From a bacterium (lineage in GTDB: Bacteria > Krumholzibacteriota > Krumholzibacteria > LZORAL124-64-63), in contig QNDV01000108.1 of NCBI GenBank assembly GCA_003646045.1, positions 1-7,342 of the forward strand: DNA of 7,342 bases, read 5' to 3'. Below, in pieces: positions 1-5,229 of this stretch. A model generated the notes under the pieces. That model saw nothing but the letters and a program-made list of their open reading frames with translations. It searched no databases and was not told where the DNA came from. Numbering within the stretch: the first letter of the stretch is position 1; the number at the start of each line of letters is the position of its first letter. The position numbers and the translations under genes are program-made.

Positions 1-113
1 ATGATCAGGACACCGAGGACGCTGAGCCCGCCCCGGAGGGGACTGAAGCCTCGAAAAATGTCCCGAATCCGTCCCAGGACACCCCAGGGGAGGATCCGCC
101 GGCGGAGGGTTGA
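1..113 (+). CDS. C-terminal tail of an upstream gene, partial
   Basis: An open frame enters from the left edge and ends at the TGA at 111-113. The first complete codon is at 3-5, and no start lies inside the window. The 36 visible residues are rich in Asp, Glu, Pro, Thr and Asn (it begins DQDTEDAEPAPEGTEASK and ends EDPPAEG), like the disordered acidic tail of a longer protein. The next gene starts 34 bases later on the same strand, so the two may be co-transcribed. The frame choice rests on composition and on the clean fit with the start of the next gene. The competing frame 1 gives an Arg/Pro-rich peptide typical of shadow frames in GC-rich DNA. No function can be assigned. Confidence 0.6.
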   Translation, partial: DQDTEDAEPAPEGTEASKNVPNPSQDTPGEDPPAEG

Positions 114-147
114 TTCCCGACCCGCCGGCGTTCTAGTATTCCGCACC

Positions 148-2013
148 ATGATTCGACAGACCTCTGCATCACCGGCAACACACTGTGGCTGCCAGCTTCC
201 GTACCCCGTCCTGATCGGGTTGGGGCTGGTGTTATTGGTCGCCGCTGCCGCCCTGGGTGCCACTTCCACCGAAGTGCTGCGCCAGGTCCAGCCGCTGCCT
301 GGCCTGACAGCCCGGATCATGGCCGACGGTACCCTGTTGCTGGATACACCCACCGCCGACGAACCCGTACTCATCTCGTCGTTCCAGGTCACCCCCGGAC
401 GCCGACGCCCCGGCACCGATTCCGTACCCCGGGTGGCGAGGGCCCAGGAGGGAGACGCGTCCGGCCAACGAGGTTTCTCGGACCGGGCCGACGATGACCT
501 CGACGGCTGGTTGAACGAGGATCCCCTGGACGGCCGCGACAACGACGGCGATGGCCTGGTGGATGAGGACTACGCCGCCATCAGCGACGACATGCTGGCC
601 TTCGATCTGGGCAGCGCCATCGGCCGCATCGAATACTACAGTTGGGCCCATCCCCATCTGCAGCCCATGATTTTCGCGGCGCCAGGAGCGGGGAAAGACG
701 CCGTGGGTCCCGTCACCTGGCAGTTGCTGACCGCGGGATCCGACTGGGTGGAAACCGAGGTGCGCGGCCTCCATCACCAGGTGACCGGTCGCCATGAAGT
801 TCTCACCACTTCGGCCTACGTATCCCGGGTGGACGCCAGAGCCGGGGACGAGGCCCTCTGGTTGGGCGTGGCGGTGCTGGATGAACCTGCTGACGACGGT
901 ACCGGTCGCACTATTCTCGACCACCGCTACCTGTCCATTCGCCTGGGAGCTGAACCGGTGGCGGTGGCGGTGGTGGTGGCGGATACCTGGCTGGGACTGG
1001 TGCGGCGCCTGACCGAGGCCGCCGTGGTCAGGACCGGAGTGACTGATCCGGTCAGCGGCCGCAGCGTGCCCTGGGTGGTGCCGCCACGCTGCAACGGTTG
1101 CCGCAACCTGGAAACCTCGGATTTCCTGTGGAGTCTGGATCGCCAGGGCCATCTGACCCTCACGTCCAGGCTCTCCGGTGGCAGCGCCCTGCAGATCGAC
1201 CCCGACGGGTTCCGCATTGGTGAACTTTTACTGGGGTCCGCGGACCAGATACTCTGGCAACCAAAGGGCGGCGATGAGATCGGGGTCGGCTGGTACACCA
1301 TGGAGCCCGGCCGTCTGGCTCGCACAGGGTTGGGTCTGGCGGATCCCTACGCCGGCCTGGGCAGTCTGGCCGGACATGAGGTTCAGGGTACAATCAGTTA
1401 CCTGTTCCGGACGCCGTCCCCACGGGTAAGGGCTCTTCTGGTCGGCGAGCGGGGGAACAGGCCCACCACCACCATCGAGGTGGGCCAGGTGAACGGGCCC
1501 GGTGTCGTACGTAATCTGGAACCTGATGTGAGCGCCGCCGATCCGGTGCGATCAGCCCTGGCCCTGGCTCTGACCGCTAACGAGGACACTCGCACCAGCC
1601 CCGGGGATCAGGAACGACTCCTGCGCAGTGAACAGGGCCCGCCAATCCTGGACCCGGATTTACTGCACGGTTGGCCCAATCCTTTTCGCGATGTTATCAG
1701 CCTGCGCCTGCGCGTTCCCGCCACGGTTGGCGAGGCCTTCGTGTGGGACAAGAGCAGTGGTCCGCCCGCGGGCCTCGACCCCTCGGCGCCGGTCCCCTGG
1801 CAGGGGGGTCAACCGACAGTCTCCATTAAGATTTACAGTCTTAGTGGCCGTGAATTGCGCACCCTCCACGAGGGTTTGCACGCCACAGGCGAGATCACGG
1901 TCCGCTGGGACGGTAGTGACGCCTTCGGCCGCAAGGTGGCTTCCGGCACGTATTTCTGTAAATTGCAAATGGATGACTGGAGTACCACGCGACGCATTGT
2001 TTTCATGCGCTGA
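148..2013 (+). CDS. Secreted protein with Asp-rich calcium-loop repeats and FlgD-Ig/T9SS-like C-terminal domain
   Basis: A 621-residue protein, probably exported across the inner membrane and then surface-attached or secreted. The ATG at 148 is preferred because it places a signal peptide at the N-terminus (hydrophobic core about residues 21-36, likely cleavage near ALGA, residue 38). Upstream in-frame ATGs at 1 and 58 would add an Arg/Pro-rich leader overlapping the preceding gene's tail. No good Shine-Dalgarno is visible at 148. Residues 112-143 hold two Asp-rich loops (D115-D125, and D131-N-D133-G-D135-G with D139 and D141) resembling thrombospondin type 3 or EF-hand-like calcium loops. 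The middle (about 145-500) is beta-rich and unrecognised, with a CxxC pair at C315/C318. The C-terminus (about 507-621) has the family hallmarks: WPNPF at 509-513, VSIKIYSLSGREL from 558, then WDGSDAFGRKVASGTYF. These are typical of FlgD-like Ig tails used as or related to type IX sorting signals. About 28 residues rich in Pro and Gly interrupt this domain after its first strand. The role of the passenger region is unknown. Confidence 0.85.
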   Translation: MIRQTSASPATHCGCQLPYPVLIGLGLVLLVAAAALGATSTEVLRQVQPLPGLTARIMADGTLLLDTPTADEPVLISSFQVTPGRRRPGTDSVPRVARAQEGDASGQRGFSDRADDDLDGWLNEDPLDGRDNDGDGLVDEDYAAISDDMLAFDLGSAIGRIEYYSWAHPHLQPMIFAAPGAGKDAVGPVTWQLLTAGSDWVETEVRGLHHQVTGRHEVLTTSAYVSRVDARAGDEALWLGVAVLDEPADDGTGRTILDHRYLSIRLGAEPVAVAVVVADTWLGLVRRLTEAAVVRTGVTDPVSGRSVPWVVPPRCNGCRNLETSDFLWSLDRQGHLTLTSRLSGGSALQIDPDGFRIGELLLGSADQILWQPKGGDEIGVGWYTMEPGRLARTGLGLADPYAGLGSLAGHEVQGTISYLFRTPSPRVRALLVGERGNRPTTTIEVGQVNGPGVVRNLEPDVSAADPVRSALALALTANEDTRTSPGDQERLLRSEQGPPILDPDLLHGWPNPFRDVISLRLRVPATVGEAFVWDKSSGPPAGLDPSAPVPWQGGQPTVSIKIYSLSGRELRTLHEGLHATGEITVRWDGSDAFGRKVASGTYFCKLQMDDWSTTRRIVFMR

Positions 2014-2088
2014 TCTATTTACACCATGGCAATACAATGGGTTACGGGATGTGGCAGCCCTTCGGATTACGCCTGTCATGTCATTGAA

Positions 2089-2117
2089 TTGACACACGAA
2101 TACCAGAATTCAATAAC
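2089..2117 (+). promoter_or_regulatory. Candidate sigma-70-type promoter P1
   Basis: A perfect TTGACA (2089-2094) is followed, after 17 bases, by AATAAC (2112-2117), which matches TATAAT at four of six positions. Initiation would fall near 2124, leaving a leader of about 175 bases before the AraC-type gene. The -10 lies at the edge of a 16-bp palindrome, as expected for a repressible promoter. Consensus rules from model bacteria may not transfer fully to this organism. Confidence 0.45.
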
Positions 2118-2128
2118 TGCGCAGTTAT
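2113..2128. promoter_or_regulatory. 16-bp perfect palindrome, candidate operator
   Basis: ATAACTGCGCAGTTAT is its own reverse complement over all 16 bases, with no spacer. It covers most of the -10 of candidate promoter P1 and its predicted start point. The size and symmetry suit a dimeric helix-turn-helix repressor. Which protein binds is not known. AraC-type proteins more often use direct repeats, so a different regulator is possible. Confidence 0.5.
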
Positions 2129-2176
2129 GCAAATGTGATATGTTAACGCCACTCGTCCAAAAAAACGCGAATATTC

Positions 2177-2250
2177 TTTGTTTTTTAATAGACACAGATC
2201 ATGGAGAGATCGTATTATAAGTTGCGTTACGAAAGTAATTTTGTTTTTTA
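2177..2250 (+). repeat. 11-bp direct repeat pair (TTTGTTTTTTA)
   Basis: TTTGTTTTTTA occurs identically at 2177-2187 and 2240-2250. The start-to-start distance is 63 bases, close to six helical turns, so both copies would face the same side of the DNA. Candidate promoter P2 lies between and overlapping them. T-rich sequence raises the chance of coincidence. In-phase direct repeats would suit an AraC-type protein, hence possible autoregulation, but this is inference. Confidence 0.35.
2189..2218 (+). promoter_or_regulatory. Candidate sigma-70-type promoter P2
   Basis: TAGACA (2189-2194, five of six matches to TTGACA) is separated by 18 bases from TATTAT (2213-2218, five of six matches to TATAAT). 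Transcription would start near 2225, about 75 bases before the GTG start of the AraC-type gene. On overall match and distance it is the most likely promoter for that gene. AT-rich DNA produces such matches by chance, so confidence is moderate. Confidence 0.5.
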
Positions 2251-2283
2251 GTTACAACTTTGCGCTGCCCAAGGAACACCTTT

Positions 2284-2290
2284 GGGAGGG
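2284..2290 (+). promoter_or_regulatory. Ribosome binding site fixing the GTG start of the AraC-type gene
   Basis: GGGAGGG lies nine bases before the GTG at 2300. It overlaps the alternative in-frame TTG at 2282, which itself lacks a suitable upstream Shine-Dalgarno. This makes 2300 the better start. Confidence 0.7.
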
Positions 2291-2299
2291 AATGAGAAC

Positions 2300-3190
2300 G
2301 TGGAAGAACGTTTGGAAGCACTGCAAGAGCCGTGGACGGGCTTCGTGGTCGAATTTCCGACCTATCCGAAGCAATTGATCCAGGGGCGGGAAGAGACCCA
2401 GAGAATTCTGTTTCTCTGCCCGCGGTCCGAGGCGAATCCGACGGAGCTCTGCCTTGCCCTCTTCGGATCCCAGATTCTAATGCGTCGCCTGCAGGCGACA
2501 GAAGACCGTGATTCAGTACCGACGGCTGGCTTCATCTTCGTGTACGCGGCCGAGACGCCGGATGCGCTGACGAGCGTGTTGGCTCCGTATCAGGATGAAG
2601 TGAATGCCCCGGTGCTCCTGGCGCGACGTGAGAATGTCGTGCGTACGGCGCACTATGTCACTGAACACCTCGGTCGTGCCCAGACTGGCCTGGCCCAGGC
2701 GGGTGCCAATGCCGGAACAATGGACCTGGCGGGTAGCTCCGCCCGGGTCGATCCGGCTTTTTCGGCTCTGCCCGGACAGACCGATCTGTGGCGTGAGGAA
2801 CTGCCGGACATCACTCTTCGTGACGATCAGGGTGCGGATGTCCACGCCGCCGAGATGCTGCAGGACTACCGCGCCGAGTATGCGTGCCGGTTCGTGCTGG
2901 CCCACTACCACGAGAACATCAACCGGGACAAGATGGCCGAACTGGTCAACCTTTCTCCGGGGTATTTCTCGAACCTCTTCAGGTCGGAAGTGGGTATGAG
3001 TTTCAGCGACTACCTAATCCAGGTACGCGTGGAAAATGCCAAATGCCTGCTGCGTAGATTTGACCTGTCGGTCGAGGACATCAGCAAGAAATGCGGCTTC
3101 AACAGCCTGGCCCACTTCTCGCGGACCTTCAAGGACCGCTGTGGGCAGTCGCCCCTCAAATATCGGAAGAGTCCGCAGACCATCAACTGA
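2300..3190 (+). CDS. AraC-family transcriptional regulator with unassigned N-terminal domain
   Basis: A 296-residue DNA-binding regulator. The C-terminal 100 residues (about 195-296) form a classic AraC/XylS double helix-turn-helix. The first HTH is around 211-230 (KMAELVNLSPGYFSNLFR). A linker helix carries DYLIQVRVENAKCLL. The second HTH follows, with the hallmark sequence DISKKCGFNSLAHFSRTFK and then the usual G-x-SP-x-x-YRK ending. The N-terminal half (about 1-190) does not look like the arabinose cupin domain. It alternates hydrophobic strands and helices (RILFLCPRSE, GFIFVYAAE, APVLLARRE) in a pattern that weakly recalls a response-regulator receiver fold, but no phospho-acceptor Asp is seen at the equivalent strand. 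Residues about 130-160 are Gly/Ala-rich, like a linker. GTG is chosen because GGGAGGG sits nine bases upstream. The gene stands alone, between a long AT-rich control region and a strong terminator. Ligand, partner and targets are unknown. Confidence 0.9.
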   Translation: MEERLEALQEPWTGFVVEFPTYPKQLIQGREETQRILFLCPRSEANPTELCLALFGSQILMRRLQATEDRDSVPTAGFIFVYAAETPDALTSVLAPYQDEVNAPVLLARRENVVRTAHYVTEHLGRAQTGLAQAGANAGTMDLAGSSARVDPAFSALPGQTDLWREELPDITLRDDQGADVHAAEMLQDYRAEYACRFVLAHYHENINRDKMAELVNLSPGYFSNLFRSEVGMSFSDYLIQVRVENAKCLLRRFDLSVEDISKKCGFNSLAHFSRTFKDRCGQSPLKYRKSPQTIN

Positions 3191-3211
3191 TCTGCGCCGA
3201 TACGTGAGTTC

Positions 3212-3243
3212 AAAAAGGCCCTCCTGCTGCGGAGGGCCTTTTT
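3212..3243 (+). terminator. Intrinsic terminator after the AraC-type gene
   Basis: A perfect 13-bp stem, AAAAAGGCCCTCC (3212-3224) against GGAGGGCCTTTTT (3231-3243), encloses the 6-base loop TGCTGC. It has a GC-rich core and a T run on the + strand. The matching A run on the other side means it could also stop transcription arriving on the - strand. It begins 22 bases after the stop codon and separates the regulator gene from the ABC-F/hflX pair. Confidence 0.93.
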
Positions 3244-3268
3244 CCATGGATCATGAAGTACTAGTCTT

Positions 3269-3290
3269 GGGGTTCCCCGACCCCGGAAGG
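3269..3290 (+). promoter_or_regulatory. Small hairpin and ribosome binding site ahead of the ABC-F gene
   Basis: GGAAGG (3285-3290) lies seven bases before the TTG at 3298 and fixes that start. Directly before it, GGGGT (3269-3273) can pair with ACCCC (3280-3284) around a 6-base loop. GGGG can alternatively pair with CCCC at 3275-3278. A hairpin abutting a Shine-Dalgarno could tune translation, but none of this is demonstrated. I see no convincing promoter between the terminator and this gene. Confidence 0.45.
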
Positions 3291-3297
3291 ATCCCGC

Positions 3298-5229
3298 TTG
3301 GCCCTGGTAAGCCTCAACGACATCCACTTCGACTACGGTCGCGAGCGTATCCTGCGCGGTGTCAACGTCGCGATCCATGCCGGCCGGCGTTGCGCCCTGG
3401 TGGGAGCCAACGGCTCGGGCAAGACAACCCTGTTGTCGGCCCTGGCCGGTGAACTCGCCCTGCAGGGCGGCACCCGCCAACTCACCGGCGGCGTCGAGAT
3501 TCGCCTGTTGCACCAGGAAACCGCTCTGGACCCGGCGGGTGACGACGCCTCGTACCTGTTGGATGCAGTAGCCGGGCAGGCCTTCGCCCGGGAGCGGGAC
3601 CTGGAAAGCGAGCTGGCGTCGGTGGCGCGACTGCTGGCCACGGCACCGGCCTCCGAGCACGATGCCCTGATCACCCGGCAGGGTACGCTGCAACAGGAAT
3701 TCGAACGGCTTGACGGCTATACGGTGCAGTCCCGTCTCGAGGCCGCTCTGCGCGGCGTGGGTCTGTTGCCTGCCACCTGGCAGACCCGAGTGGCCGATCT
3801 CTCCGGTGGCGAACGTCGACGGGCCGCCCTGGCCGCGGTACTGCTGTCAGGAGCGGACCTGCTGTTGCTGGACGAGCCCACCAACCATCTGGATCTGGCA
3901 GCCTGCGAGTGGCTGGAGAATCATCTCGAACAGACCGATACGGCCTGTGTCATAGTTTCCCACGACCGCCACTTCCTGGACCGGATCACCAGCCGTACCC
4001 TGCATCTGGACCGGGGGCGGGTGGTGGTCTACAGCGGCAACTACAGTTTCTTCGACAAGGAAAGCCGCCTGCGCTACGACCAGGATCTGGCTGCCTGGCA
4101 GCGCCAGCAGACCCGCATCCGCCAGACCGAGGAGTATATCCGCCGCAACATCGAGGGCCAGAAGACGCGGCAGGCCCAGTCGCGGCGCAAGCAGATGGAC
4201 AAGGAGGAGAAACTGGAACGTCCCACCACCGAACCGGGTCTGTTCCGTTTCAAACTCGAGCCGGCACGCCCCAGCGGCGGCACGGTCCTGCAGGCCGAGG
4301 GGCTGACCAAAGGCTACTCGGGGGTCGCCCTCTTTTCCGGCGTGGATCTACATGTGTCGCGGGGCGAACGGATCGGCGTGGTGGGTCCCAACGGCTGCGG
4401 CAAGTCGACCCTGCTGAAGCTGCTGGCCGGACGTCTGACGCCGGACGCGGGACGGGTGGTGCCGGGCCACAACGTGGATCTGGGCTACTACGACCAGGAG
4501 CTGACCAGTGTCGCGGACCACAATACCGTGCTGCAGGAAATGGCAGCCGTCGATCCGTCGGCGACCATCGGCGAACTGCGCTCCTTCGTGGCCGCCTTCG
4601 GCTTCGGCGCGGACCTTCATGACCGCCTGGTAGGCCGCCTGTCCGGTGGCGAGCGCGGGCGCCTGGCCCTGCTGCGCCTGATCAAGGAGGGCCACAACAC
4701 CCTGCTGCTGGACGAGCCCACCAACCACCTGGACATCCGCAGCCGCGAGTCCCTGGAGGTGGCCCTGGCAGACTATGCCGGTACCCTGGTGGTGGTCAGC
4801 CACGATCGGCGCTTCCTGGATCATATAGTCGACAAGCTGGTAGTGTTTCCGGAGGCGGGGTCGGATACGGCACCCCGGATCTTCCTGGGCAACTGGGCCG
4901 ATTGGGTGCGCAAGCGCCAGGAGGAACGCAATGCTCCCGCCCGCACCGAAGCCCGTCCGCGCCCAGCGGCAACGACTTCGGCCGTGACCGGCCCCATTAT
5001 CATGAGCAAGAACGAACAGCGGCGTCGCCAGCAGTGGATCGCCGAGGCCGAGGAGACCATCGCCGCCCTGGAAGAGGAAAAAGAGCAGGCCGTGGCGGCC
5101 ATGAGCGCCGGGGTCGACCCTTCGCGCCTGCAGGAACTGGGTGGCCGCTGCGTGATCATCGACGAGGAGCTGGCGCAACTGATGGCCAAGTGGGAATATT
5201 GGCACCGGGAAATGGAGGAGGGACCTTGA
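3298..5229 (+). CDS. ABC-F family ATPase (ribosome-associated, YdiF/Uup-like)
   Basis: A 643-residue cytosolic protein with two ATP-binding cassettes and no membrane segments, the hallmark of ABC-F proteins. These bind the ribosomal E site and alter elongation, rescue stalled complexes or protect against antibiotics. Cassette 1 has a Walker A GANGSGKTT at 36-44, a signature LSGGE at 168-172 and a Walker B LLLLDEPTNHLD with D192/E193. Cassette 2 has a Walker A GPNGCGKST from 363, a signature LSGGE at 448-452 and a Walker B with D472/E473. The interdomain linker (about 250-315) is charged and helical and ends in the typical QAQSRRKQMDK stretch; it would reach toward the peptidyl-transferase centre. 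A C-terminal Gln/Glu-rich coiled coil (about 569-643), as in Uup and YdiF, completes it. Both catalytic glutamates are present, so it should hydrolyse ATP. TTG is the start because GGAAGG lies seven bases upstream and the protein begins at the expected point for the family. It overlaps hflX by four bases. The exact subfamily is not resolved, and resistance function cannot be inferred. Confidence 0.94.
   Translation: MALVSLNDIHFDYGRERILRGVNVAIHAGRRCALVGANGSGKTTLLSALAGELALQGGTRQLTGGVEIRLLHQETALDPAGDDASYLLDAVAGQAFARERDLESELASVARLLATAPASEHDALITRQGTLQQEFERLDGYTVQSRLEAALRGVGLLPATWQTRVADLSGGERRRAALAAVLLSGADLLLLDEPTNHLDLAACEWLENHLEQTDTACVIVSHDRHFLDRITSRTLHLDRGRVVVYSGNYSFFDKESRLRYDQDLAAWQRQQTRIRQTEEYIRRNIEGQKTRQAQSRRKQMDKEEKLERPTTEPGLFRFKLEPARPSGGTVLQAEGLTKGYSGVALFSGVDLHVSRGERIGVVGPNGCGKSTLLKLLAGRLTPDAGRVVPGHNVDLGYYDQELTSVADHNTVLQEMAAVDPSATIGELRSFVAAFGFGADLHDRLVGRLSGGERGRLALLRLIKEGHNTLLLDEPTNHLDIRSRESLEVALADYAGTLVVVSHDRRFLDHIVDKLVVFPEAGSDTAPRIFLGNWADWVRKRQEERNAPARTEARPRPAATTSAVTGPIIMSKNEQRRRQQWIAEAEETIAALEEEKEQAVAAMSAGVDPSRLQELGGRCVIIDEELAQLMAKWEYWHREMEEGP
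5214..5229 (+). promoter_or_regulatory. Ribosome binding site and TTGA stop/start overlap for hflX
   Basis: GGAGG (5214-5218) lies seven bases before a TTG at 5226-5228. The TTGA at 5226-5229 holds both that start and the TGA stop (5227-5229) of the ABC-F gene. This is the arrangement usually seen as ATGA in translationally coupled genes. It fixes the hflX start, rather than an earlier in-frame codon inside the ABC-F gene. Confidence 0.8.

Larger units (their letters stand above)
2014..2299. other. AT-rich intergenic regulatory region
   Basis: This 286-base stretch has no convincing gene. Its base composition differs sharply from the coding DNA around it: I counted 65 G+C in 2101-2280 (36%). 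It contains two candidate promoters, a 16-bp palindrome, an 11-bp direct repeat, A and T runs (2159-2165, 2181-2186, 2244-2249) and short inverted repeats. One of these is AAGTTG/CAACTT at 2219-2224/2255-2260, enclosing a small TTAC-GAAA-GTAA hairpin at 2227-2238. AAAAAAC (2160-2166) can pair with GTTTTTT (2180-2186) around the palindrome GAATATTC. That hairpin is too AT-rich to call a terminator for the upstream gene with confidence. The simplest reading is a complex control region for the AraC-type gene that follows. Confidence 0.7.

Noticed and set aside
232..1152. 306-residue open frame on the - strand opposite the secreted-protein gene
   Set aside because: Antisense to a gene with a signal peptide and recognisable domains. 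Low-complexity Gly/His/Gln composition without any motif.
2160..2186. AAAAAAC/GTTTTTT hairpin as a terminator for the secreted-protein gene
   Set aside because: The stem is almost entirely A-T with a 13-base loop and lies about 150 bases after the stop codon. Too weak to call.
2026..2220. 64-residue open frame in the AT-rich intergenic region
   Set aside because: No ribosome binding site, no recognisable motif, and it covers the candidate promoters and the palindrome.
3241..3267. Possible promoter (TTTCCA and TAGTCT) ahead of the ABC-F gene
   Set aside because: Only 4/6 and 3/6 matches with a 15-base spacer, overlapping the terminator stem. Not distinguishable from chance.
4902..5225. N-terminal extension of HflX inside the ABC-F gene
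   Set aside because: The extra 108 residues are an out-of-frame reading of the ABC-F C-terminus. TTG 5226 gives the normal HflX length and has a Shine-Dalgarno.
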